From the NCBI GenBank assembly GCA_947044365.1, contig OX345636.1, forward strand, positions 4,608,001-4,672,000: a stretch of 64,000 nucleotides of DNA, read 5' to 3'. The DNA is from Petrosia ficiformis. Lineage: Eukaryota > Porifera > Demospongiae > Haplosclerida > Petrosiidae. Within the stretch, counting starts at the first letter, position 1. Each line of letters opens with the position of its first letter. This document shows, one piece after another, positions 45,359 through 55,237 of this stretch. The translations under genes were made by a program, and so were the position numbers. Under the pieces are notes generated by a model that had not been told where the DNA came from, did no database searches, and saw nothing but the letters and a program-made list of their open reading frames with translations.

Positions 45359-45565
45359 TATGCTGTCCGTTGTGAATGCGATTGAACTTATATAGGAGAA
45401 ACCGGAAGGAATTTCAAGATTAGGATGAGGGAACATGAGATCAGAAATGGGGATCAAAATAATGCTATATCTCTACATGTTAATTCTACAAGTCACAGCA
45501 TTCTATGGGACAAGTGTGAAATTGTTGCAGTGGAACAAATTTAAAGAAGAAGAATCAGATAAGCT
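45359..45565 (+). pseudogene. GIY-YIG endonuclease fragment of a Penelope-like element
   Basis: Frame 45359 reads YAVRCECD, a TGA, then TYIGETGRNFKIRMREHE and an ISLHV..TSHSILWD segment before a TAA at 45542. The Y..C.C..TYIGETGR..KIR..EH pattern is the GIY-YIG nuclease signature that ends Penelope-like retroelement ORFs. The stop inside the first motif and the absence of reverse transcriptase show a truncated 3' fragment. Confidence 0.75.
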
Positions 45566-46365
45566 ATTTTAATAAAGTACTCCCAACACAATCAATAAGA
45601 CCCTGGAGTACATGTACATCAACACTTCTTGGGACACTGCCTTACCACAAAACTTTATGTCTAACTTTATACTCTTTGTACCATCATTGTCAAGCCCTGT
45701 TATTTTTGTGTACCCACAATATTCTACTTTTGTACCTTCTGTACTGTCATTGTTTATACTTTTCTTTATTTTGTACCAACATGTTGTTGTCACCTGTCAT
45801 ATATCCATCTATAAATAAGCTGTTTTGGTTTTATGTTTCTTATACTGCTAAAGAAGACCTTCTGGGTCGAAATAATTAGATTAAATTTCTATACCATGTT
45901 AATAAGACTTAATAATCAACTCCACTGAATTACAACAACATGGTAGTAATTAGCTAAGTGTATATCTACAATATTATCTACAATATGTTAAGTGCTTGTA
46001 CATGGTTGGGCAAAATATATATATATACACTAACGTGGAATTTTGATGAAACTTTGTGACTCCTTTCAATTCATTGTCATCATCGAATATATACCAAGTC
46101 TGAGATGACATTCACATTCTAGCTCCACCTTTTTCTGTAATTATAATTAAATTTATAATATTACTACAATAATAATTATTATATAACTGAAAAAATGTCT
46201 GCAATTGTTTTCTTTCGATAATAACCACAATGGCTGTCTTCCAGTACATATGTAGCGAAGGTTCTCCACTGTGGGAGCATTGGTTATAACGATGTGTGAT
46301 ACAGCAGTGCAAATATTAGTAAAGCACATAATAATATAATTTATATATAATACATAAATATAATT

Positions 46366-47105
46366 AAGGTGGTACTAGGGAGTGGGCGGATGCGACTCCA
46401 ATCACTTTTAAAATACAATATAATATGAGTAAAATTGGATGTAATACCAACCTTCATATCTTCTAATCACCTTTATAGTGTCCTGGAATTGATAAAACGT
46501 ATATAAAATCTCCATTCTTCCAATTAAGGTGGTATTAGGGAGTGGGCGGATGCGACTCTAATCAGTTTCAAAATAGAATATTATATAATATGACTCTAAC
46601 CTGGTGTAATAGCAACCTTCATATCTTCTGATCAACTTTATATTATCCTGTAATTGAAGAAATATGGTTAAAATCGCCATTTTTCCAATCGCAATAAGTA
46701 CAGAACCATGAAAGCCATGCCTACCAATCATGGCGTGCACCAAGTACAATGTATTTTGAGAAAACAAATAGAGCCGTTTTCTGAAAATTCATTTTATTTT
46801 TATAGTTACTAGAGGCTGAAGAAAGCTGAATTCTGTAGCTTTTCACTGAAACCATAAAATCTACCTTTCTAGGCACTATCAAACTCCGATCTTTCTCAGA
46901 GAGCAACTACAGTTACCCTGCCAGGGTTTCCTAACCACCACCCCCTCCACCACCCGATAAACATTTAGGCCCAATAATTACACTCCCGGGTGGGTGTGGC
47001 TTCCAAAAGATACAGAATTGAATCAGATTGTATGCAGCAAGAAGCTGGCAAGACTAGAAACTGATTGGAGTAGCATCCGTCCACAGAAAAGACTACAACC
47101 TTAAT
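46366..47105. mobile_element. TIR MITE copy 1 with a truncated tandem copy
   Basis: TTAAGGTGGTACTAGGGAGT..GGGCGGATGCGACTCCAATCA at 46367 starts a truncated copy. A second start at 46526 runs to GATTGGAGTAGCATCCGTCC..CTACAACCTTAA at 47105. The ends are about 45-bp inverted repeats bounded by TTAA, so a TA/TAA target is likely. Confidence 0.75.
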
Positions 47106-47341
47106 GATAACAATTGCAATTTAACTTAAAGTAGTGGTATTGGATATAGTTCTTTATATTTATAATTATGAATTTCAAGATACATAATTAAACTTTTGAT
47201 GTGTGTTGCTATAGTGAGGGTTCCAAGTTATATAAATGCTGTGTTTGTGTAGAATAAACCATAGAAATTTCACAACAACAATTACAACTTGCAATTATTA
47301 TGGCCCATAGGGCCATCCCTATGATTGCTTTCCACGAGGTT

Positions 47342-47869
47342 TAAGGTTGTAGTCTTTTCCGTGGGCGGATGCTACTCCAATCAGTTTCTAGTCTTGCCAG
47401 CTTCTTGCTGCATACAATCTGGTTCAATTCTGTAATCTGTATCTTTTGGAAGCCACACCCACCCAGGGGTATAATTATTGGGCCTAAATGTTTTCAATGT
47501 AGTTGCTCTCTGAGAAAGATCGGAGTTTGGAAAGGTAAATTTTATGGTTTCAGTGAAAAGCTACAGAATTCAGCTTTCTTCAGCCTCTTGTAACTATAAA
47601 AGTAAAATGAATTTGCAAAAAACTGCTCTATTTGTTTTCTCAAAATGCATTGTACTTATTGATGCACGCCATGATTGGTGGGCGTGGCTTTCTTGGTTTT
47701 GTACTTATTACGATTGCAAAAATGGACATTTTTTCAACACTCCAGACCAGTATAAAGATCATCAGAAGATATGAAGGTTCCTATTACACCAGGTTAGAGT
47801 CATATTATATAATATTCTATTTTGAAACTGATTGGAGTCGCATCCGCCCACTCCCTAGTACCACCTTAA
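47342..47869. mobile_element. TIR MITE copy 2, inverted relative to copy 1, nested in a family-A repeat
   Basis: Starts TAAGGTTGTAGTCTTTTCCG and ends GGGAGTGG-type text as CGCATCCGCCCACTCCCTAG..CCACCTTAA, the mirror order of copy 1, with long internal identity to it (for example AAAGCTACAGAATTCAGCTT). It splits a family-A repeat: the left part is 47297-47341, the right part resumes at 47940. Confidence 0.75.
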
Positions 47870-48089
47870 CAGTTAAACTTAGCAGTATCATTAATTAAGA
47901 AAGTTAACAATGTATATATTTATTTTTTGTTGTTTCCAGTATGCGTTGTATACGTAGTTAAGGAAGTTGCGTCATTCCCGGGGGGCTCTGTCCATTATTA
48001 ATGGGTGTGGCGCGTAAAAGAACGCGCGCTCGAGCATTACCGACCAGCAGAAAGAAAGCTGCCTGTAGCTAAGTAGCTTACGTAGAAAC

Positions 48090-48460
48090 CAAGGGCGTAG
48101 CTAGCAGTAGGCTAGGGTAGGCTTTAGCCTACCCTGAGATTTTGAACTTATTTCTTAATTACTTCTCAAAATATTGTATATAATAAAATTAAAATAAATT
48201 ATATACTTACAGGATAAAAAATATGTTGGAAATATAATTGTTTTCCAGACAACTTTTGATTCTTTTCCGTAAATACAGCTGAGATCACTTCTATAGCGCC
48301 ATATTAAACGAATAGGCTAGGTTAGTCAATTGTTAACATGTTACGAATATTATTAATTGACCACACCCATCATAAATGATTAATTAGCTAAAATTTTCGG
48401 CGCGCTGCGCGCGCCATTTACTTTTAGCCTACCCTATTCATTCTTCCTGGCTACGCCTTG
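48090..48460. mobile_element. 371-bp non-autonomous hAT element
   Basis: Ends CAAGGGCGTAGC and GCTACGCCTTG are inverted repeats of hAT type. An exact 8-bp target duplication GTAGAAAC flanks it (48082-48089 and 48461-48468). The interior mirrors GGGTAGGCTTTAGCCTACCC and TTTAGCCTACCCT. No ORF. Confidence 0.88.
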
Positions 48461-48865
48461 GTAGAAACTAGAACTAATAGCTAGCTATTCTGCCTGTAAT
48501 ATATTCTACAAGGTCCTTTGAAAGGTCAGAAGAGTAAATAATCAAAATGATAAGCCATGATTAGCTACTGAATGCTGGACACCATGAAGCAATCATAGGG
48601 ATACTTTTTTTCTCTATATACACTTGTTCTAATTATATTTAATTTACTATGACTACGCTAAAATAACCTTTGGTAGTTTAAACTGGTTAAATACCTTTTT
48701 GCCAGTGATTATGTTATTTTAATTCTCGGCTTTTGTCTTTAGCTTCTGAATATTATGACACCTCCAACAGTTAATTAAACTAGTGTTGTTTCAGTATGAC
48801 AATAATGACCACTAGTACTAAATGTCCCCATGATTGGCCAATATTCATTTTAGTTTGTTATAGGG

Positions 48866-49232
48866 CTGGATGATATTAGCGATAGTATATGACTATCTTT
48901 ATCATCAGTTTTACTATGATGACAATGAAAGTTAAAAAATGATAGTTGAGATGTGATTACGGGATTGTGTATGACATTGTCTTGTCTCAACATACCCACA
49001 ACCATGTGAAGAAACATCGAAGATGGTGAGGAATATTTCTAATGAGATTGATCTTGACAAAGTGCTGGAGATTTTTCTATTGGAGGGCACACTAAGAGTG
49101 ATGTATAGGAGTACTTAGTTTCTCTGCTACAAGTGGAAAATACTCAGAATTCACGATAGTAGTATTCACTGTTATTCAAGTATCTAGTAAATATCGTGAT
49201 CATAGTTAAACATTCACTATCGCCCCGCTCTA
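48866..49232. mobile_element. MITE with CGATAGT-rich ends
   Basis: Left end GGGCTGGATGATATTAGCGATAGT and right end ACTATCGCCCCGCTC are inverted repeats. The interior matches, in inverted orientation, MFAP1 intron-1 sequence at about 12090-12330 (shared TGATCTTGACAAAG/CTTTGTCTAGATCA region and GCGATAGT/ATGATAGCG ends). Confidence 0.65.
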
Positions 49233-49478
49233 AATTGTTGTAGTTATTACAACACATATGTAATTTATTTATAGTTTAATTAACTAAAATTTGCAATGCC
49301 GGGGTTTACTTACTAAAACAACAGTACATTAATCATTTAACCTAAAATTATGTATACATATTATAACTATAATGTTTGTCAAAGCTTTAAACACATATTG
49401 TTACAGTAATACATGCTTAACATACATGATCAGACCACATAGGTAATACAAAAATTATAATTATTATCATTTTCACAG

Positions 49479-52237
49479 GGGCTACAATTCCAATGTGGTA
49501 TACTGCTCTAATTAGAAAGTCATCTCCTTCCATTCCACCATTTGTGATAAATGTATCAAATTTTACTGACTACAAGACACTTAATGCTGATTATTACAGT
49601 GCACCATTTTATTCAGCATCTAATGGTTACAAGATGCAATTAAATGTTGTTGCTAATGGTCATAGCAAATGCAAAGGCACACATGTTACAGTGTTTGTAT
49701 ACCTCATGAAGGGTATTAATGATGAAACATTAAAATGGCCCTTTACTGCAGAAATCTCGATTCGCCTTCTCAATTGGAGAGAAGACAAAGGACATGTGAA
49801 GGCATAATACCTTTCAATGATAACACTCCTTTAGAGTGTTGTTCAAGAGTAGTTAAAGGAGAGAGGGCACCTGATGGTTTTGGTCACTTTGATTTTATCT
49901 CGCACGATGAATTAGGTTATAACACAAAAGCAACACAGAATATCTTAGCAGTAATACTCTCTGTTTTGTAATCAGTAATGTTTCCATACCTACAGGTAAG
50001 AGAATTATAATATTTTGCAAATGTTGTATTATTTACATAAGTGTAAATATGTACAACTACAAAAGCTCGAACATCTCAAAACAGTTAATATTTGTTGCTG
50101 CTATTGTGCCTGGTTTTCCTATACCTGTGATTTAGTAAAGAGTATTACATAAACATCACCCACATACTGTAAATATGGTTATTAACCTCTTCATGCATAC
50201 TTATACTATAAACCATATACTTTAATTATATCATTTTTGATCAGTTATATTATAACCATTTATAAATTCATTCAAACTTACATATCACTGATAACAGTAC
50301 AGAACATGGCCTATAATTATGTAAATACTCAGAAGTGTTATGTATTGGCTATTATTATATTTATTATCATAGGTACTGATGTACCAAACTGGTATATCCC
50401 TCCTGAGACTCAATCTCCACACCTCCTCCCTCCATGTATCATAACAATGTTCAATTTTAATGAACACCAACGTGTTAGTGATATGTGGCACAGTCAAGCT
50501 TTTTACTCTGAATCAAGTGAGTATAAACTACAACTACGAGTCTACGCTAATGGTTTTGGCACTGGTGAATTGGCCATTACATAGTGAGATTTCTCTTCAA
50601 GTACTCAACTGGAGGGAGGATAAGGGACATGTGGAGACGATCATTATCCACTATAATGCACCAATAGCATTATGTTAAAGAGTGGTGGATGGAGAGTCAG
50701 TATTAGGTTCAATGAAAAATCCTCAAGTCATCTCACACAATGAATTAGAATACAATGTTGAAAGCAACACCCAATATTTACATAATGACACACTTTGTTT
50801 TAGAGTGTTTAAAGTGACCGTACATAGAGGTAATAATCATATTTTCATGCTGTGGAGGTATGGGTGTTTGGTATAACATGTCAAGAGAATTTACAATACT
50901 ACTAATTTAAAGCTCATTCTAGCATATTACCCAACCATAACTGAAATGTCTGTATGAAACACTGTAAATGTATGTATAAAATGGAGAATTGGCTGTAACA
51001 TCATAATATTACACACAACAGCATCGAATTAATGATGTACCAATAAAAATTATACTGAAGCTTCAAGCCTTCATTTGTTTAGTCGGCATAATTTATGGAG
51101 ATTTATATTTTCTATTTTGTTAACTATTTTACGTATTACAATGCATTATTGTAGGTACTTATCTACCAAGCTGGTACATTCCTCCCAAGACTCAGTCCCC
51201 ACACCTCCTCCCTCCATGTATCATAACAATGTTCAATTTTCATGAACACAAGCGAGTTAATGATGTGTGGGATAGCCAACCATTTTACTCTGAAATAAGT
51301 GGTTACAAACTACAACTAATTGTTGCTGCTAATGGTTTTGGTGCTTGGAAAGATACACATGTAAGTGTAGGTGTGTATCTTATGAGAGGAGAGAATGATG
51401 AGAGTTTAAAGCGGCCATTAAATAGTGAGATTTCAATTCAACTACTGAACTGGAGGGAGAATAAGGGACATGTGGAGACGATTATTGACCACTATAATCT
51501 ACCATTGCAAGATCGTATAAGAGTGATGGATGGAGAGATGGCACCAAATTCAAGGACTATGTTTACATTGCTCTCTCACATGGAGCTGCACTACAATGCT
51601 GAAGTGTATCTCCATAAGGACACACTGTGTTTTAGAATGTCTAAAGTGACTGTACATAGAGGTAATAAAACATTTGTAATAAAGCATTTGTATAATATAA
51701 TTATTATTATTCGATAGGGCAAGATGTACCTAGCTGGTATATTCCTACCCCTTTAACAGAGTTCCCTTACCCCTTCGTGTACTCTCACTATGTACAACTT
51801 TAGTGAGCACAAGAGAGTTGGTGATGCATGGATGAGTGAATCGCTCTACACAAAACCTTGTGGATATAAATTAGGATTACAAGTCATTTCTAGTGGTGGT
51901 AGTTATGGTACAGGTACACATGTTGGTGTTTGTGTTTACCTCAAAAAAGGTGAATATGACGAAAGTTTGAAATGGCCATTGAATGGGGAGATTACACTTC
52001 AACTACTCAACTGGAGGGAGGATTAAGGGACATATGGAGATGACTATTGAACATTTCAAAACACCAATAGAGCGTCGTACTAGAGTCACAAGAGGAAATG
52101 CAGCATATGCTGGAAAAGCATTACCTAACTTCATATCTCACAATGATCTAGAGTATAATGCTAATTATAACACTGAATGTATTCATAATGATAAATTGTG
52201 TTTTGTAGTATCTAAAATAATTACATATTTTATATAG
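49479..52237 (+). pseudogene. Tandem array of four TRAF-like MATH exons, mostly broken
   Basis: Four exons each encode a MATH/TRAF-C domain: A 49479-49995, B 50373-50829, C 51155-51661, D 51719-52237. Each begins with a linker of the PxWYIPPxTQSP type (clear in B and C) and then F.EHKRV.D.W.S..FYSE..GYKLQL, THV.V.VYLM.G.NDE.LK.P, SEI.IQLLNWRE, ending in DTLCFR..KVTVHR. Exon C is intact. A has a missing base near 49797 and a second shift near 49940. B has lost the THVSV..YLMKG part and has a TAA near 50675. D has a shift near 51775 and an extra T near 52024. Units are joined by phase-1 introns with G/GTAA donors. No RING, zinc finger or signal peptide precedes them. MATH domains bind receptor tails or ubiquitin-ligase partners; a working product is doubtful. 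Confidence 0.8.
51155..51661 (+). CDS. Intact TRAF-like MATH-domain exon (unit C)
   Basis: Acceptor ATTGTAG and donor G/GTAATA bracket an uninterrupted 507-nt exon. It encodes one full MATH domain of about 150 residues: PSWYIPPKTQSP, FHEHKRVNDVWDSQPFYSE, ISGYKLQL, ANGFGAWKDTHVSVGVYLM, SISIQLLNWRE-like text (EISIQLLNWREN), then LHKDTLCFRMSKVTVHR. It is the only unit of the array without a break, and its phase-1/phase-1 boundaries would let it be spliced modularly. It cannot be a gene on its own because it lacks a start and stop in context. Confidence 0.7.
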
Positions 52238-52700
52238 AAACACTGTATTACATTTTAGTTATTACCATATACTATTATAATAAATGATTTATGAAAATTT
52301 GACTTCATGATTTTGAAAATTCAACAGATTTTATTTATGAAGGAGTACGAGAAGATGCAGGAATACACAATTATAGATAGACTCTACTGACTGAGATATT
52401 AAAATAATTGTTGTCCCGTAGTATTACAATATTATACAGTAGGAATTGCAGAAGATCTTTGTGATGGCCCACAGATAAAGCTGTCTTACTCAGTTTAATT
52501 CATGTTGATCTCCTTGGAGGTGTATTCAATTCTGTATGACTTTAATTAATGTTCATTTGTGATAGAGATTGATGATCTTTTTTCAGTTGTCTTCTGAGAC
52601 AACTTTGCTATTACAATTCACTTGTGAAGGGATGATTTAGTTGCAGGTGTCATATAAATTATATATACACTACGGTTGTATGAAGGTTAATTAAAGAATG
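52238..52700. other. Intergenic between MATH array and EnSpm-like element
   Basis: AT-rich, no ORF or repeat recognised. Confidence 0.5.
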
Positions 52701-52855
52701 CACTGTTAGAGAAAAGGTGTACACATACACCACAAAGGGTGTACCACATGCCAGTCTAATACTACCCCCTTAGGGTGTGCCTTTGGGTGTATGATGTCGC
52801 TGATGAAAGTGTGGGTTGTTATGTTAAGGGTGTAAATTTTTTTGGGAGTGTAAAA
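52701..52855 (+). repeat. Left TIR and subterminal GGTGTA repeats of the EnSpm-like element
   Basis: Contains CACTGTTAG then GGTGTACAC, GGGTGTACC, GGGTGTGCC, GGGTGTATGATG and GGGTGTAAA, all in one orientation. The right end (about 58590-58722) holds the same motifs inverted, including CATCATACACCC. Confidence 0.8.
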
Positions 52856-53136
52856 CAATTATAGAACATAATAATTATATACAATGAAACTAAAATAAGC
52901 TGTCAGTAATGAAGTAAAAAGTAAAGATCAAGTCAAGCTTAATATACATGTACAATACTGTACATATACACTGAAACTGAAAAACAAGATCAAATAAAAG
53001 TTGCTATACATCTACATGAAAAATAAAAGAACAATTAAAAGTCAAGCTTAACTATATAATACTACATGTAAACATTATGCACAAGAGTAAGATGAATCCA
53101 TATATAATTACAATGTTATATAATTATAATATTTTT

Positions 53137-55151
53137 TTATGTAAACCTTTTCATCACTGTCACTGCTTCTCTCACGCATTTCGGAATGCTTTGGGTATCT
53201 TCAATACCCATAACATACCTCTGTAGAAAGATTAGTACAGGATGTGCTAGTTGTGTATAAGCAATATTAAAGGAGTAGTAGGCTCCAAACAGGTAGAGCA
53301 TTGCGTTGATGAAGTTGTCTGTTGTAATGAACACTTCCCTCTCAACAACAACGACAAAATTGTTCTTCTCTGCTGACTCCAGATGCAAAAGAAAGGGTAC
53401 ATTCTTGTTCATTGACAACAGCTGTTGCTCAATGTTAATGGTATCCTAAATGAAATAATTATAATTGAAAGTTAAACACAACATGCATGCATGTATTGTG
53501 TTTATCCAATAATTAAATCAACTCTTACTGGAAATGAATGAATAATAGTAGCCATTTCCCTCCTTCTGGCAATTAGTAACTCGCACAAGAGTTTCAGGCA
53601 TATCACACCCACCTTGTCTGAAATTTCCAGGAGGAAAAAAAAAACAATAATAATTACAGCTGGATACAAGTTAATGCCTTGTAATTTCTTGTTACAACAA
53701 TTCACTACATGTAAAAACATGGCATATTGTTACAAGAAGTAAATAAAGGAATTATTACTCCATTTAATGCCCAAGTTTTTAAACATGATTTAATACCATA
53801 ATGTTGCAGTTTTGCTGCATGCTCCTTAACAGTGCTATGGGTTAATGCATGTACACACTGTATTACCCTGCAAGTTTAGTTATATCGCTATATTTTCATG
53901 TAGAATACCGTGATACTATATTTGTGAATACCGTGCAGCCCTAGTCACATATATAATTATAATAAATATACAATTTATAATTACGAATATACAATACCTT
54001 CATCATTTGATGAATCAGCAGAGTCGTATTCGGCCAGTAATGCAATAACCGTGATTCGGTTGGTTGACTCGACTCTTGCATACTGTGTAATACGATTTCT
54101 CCACAGCTCCCAATTTTCAAAAAGAGAGTGCAGTCGTCCATCTAGTTTTAGCAAGGATCGAAACTCTTGTTTCAACTACAGGTTATAAAATTACAAGAAA
54201 TGTTTAACAGGGTTACATACAAGGAGGGGGGATATTCTCCTCCTAAGATTTTGAACTATATACATACATTAATATATTAGCAATAATACAATGTAAGTTG
54301 ACTCAAAAATGGCATTAGAACCAACCATGAAGAATGTATGAAACAATTTTGTTTTCTTGGGGCATGCTCCCAGACAGAACATTTACATACACCACTACCC
54401 CCATACCCCCCAACTTCGAATCCTGTATGAAGCCCTGATCAAGGTGATTTTAACTAAAAATTTTTTTTACCACTTTTGAGTGTTTTAAAGCAGGATACTT
54501 GGAAAGCTTTGCACACACTGTGTTGTAAGCTTCTTTAGATGGGTAGTGAGTGTGAACCCACATTAAAGCTGCAAGTGTCTGTATAATTTCGGTTTGGCAA
54601 CTCTGAGTAAGTATACCAGTCGAAATACACTCCATTGTTCGGGATGAGAATGAGTCAGGAAGCTTGAAACCTTGAAGCCAGCTCTCACAATCATCATACG
54701 ACTTTGTCTTCAAGTTCTGGAAGAAAAAAAAAAAGAATTATAACTGTTGTTTGTTGTAATGTCATAATTACTATGTTCATGATTTTGAAACACAGCAGCT
54801 GGATAATATAATTATAATAGTTCCATACACATTAAATGTTTAATACTATCTACAACGATAATTATTTCAAAAGGAAAAGCAAAAATATTTCAATCATACC
54901 CTTGGATTGAGTGGAGTAGAAACTTTTGTGGGCTGATGTGACTGCTGTATTTGTTTTAGAGCAATTCTGTCTGATAGACGTGGAGCAACTTCTTTTAGAT
55001 TATCTTCTGAAAGCTCCATAAAGATATCTCCACTTACGCCATTTTCCTGAATTGCTGTTGTAACGTCTTGAGGTAAACCTTTTTCAATAAGAAAATAGTT
55101 GAATTCGTCAACAGAAAAACCTTCTAACGCCTTTTCTTCTCTCCTTTCCAT
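53137..55151 (-). CDS. SAM-domain accessory protein of the EnSpm-like element (5 exons)
   Basis: Exons 55151-54900, 54716-54471, 54175-53998, 53617-53529 and 53445-53137 join in frame to 357 residues, all with GT-AG introns. Residues about 12-70 resemble a sterile alpha motif (FSVDEFNYFLIEKGLP, then GDIFMELSEDNLKEVAPRL), a helical module that forms oligomers or binds partners. The rest is helical with no known catalytic motif. Near the C-terminus VPFLLHLESAE and FVVVVEREVFI precede an aromatic helix (FGAYYSFNIAYTQLAHPVL). The gene starts 86 bp from the transposase start on the opposite strand, so the two probably share a promoter. By analogy with plant TnpA/TnpD systems it may be the DNA-binding or assembly partner, but that is inference. 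No broken codon was found, so it looks intact. Confidence 0.8.
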
Positions 55152-55237
55152 CTCTTAAAGATTCTCTTTGCAGCTGCACTTTTTCACATGTCTATTGCGC
55201 ATGCGCCAAATATTCAACACTTTCACGTGACGTGGTT
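55152..55237. promoter_or_regulatory. Bidirectional promoter of the EnSpm-like gene pair
   Basis: Only 86 bp separate the divergent start codons. It contains TGCGCATGCGC (55196-55206), which fits the palindromic NRF1-type motif common in metazoan bidirectional promoters, and TCACGTGA (55223-55230), an E-box palindrome. There is no TATA box. Confidence 0.6.

Larger units (their letters stand above)
47297..48625 (+). repeat. Family-A repeat interrupted by two other elements
   Basis: Left end ATGGCCCATAGGGCCATCCC, core GCGTTGTATACGTAGTTAAGG and AACGCGCGCTCGAGC, right end AAGCAATCATAGGGATACTT. Interrupted by the MITE at 47342-47869 and by the hAT element at 48090-48460. Removing both leaves a copy like 30107-30582. 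Confidence 0.75.

Noticed and set aside
47369..47898. ORFs of 74-88 codons
   Set aside because: They lie within the inverted MITE pair and recur as antisense ORFs at 46558-46906, so they are repeat sequence.
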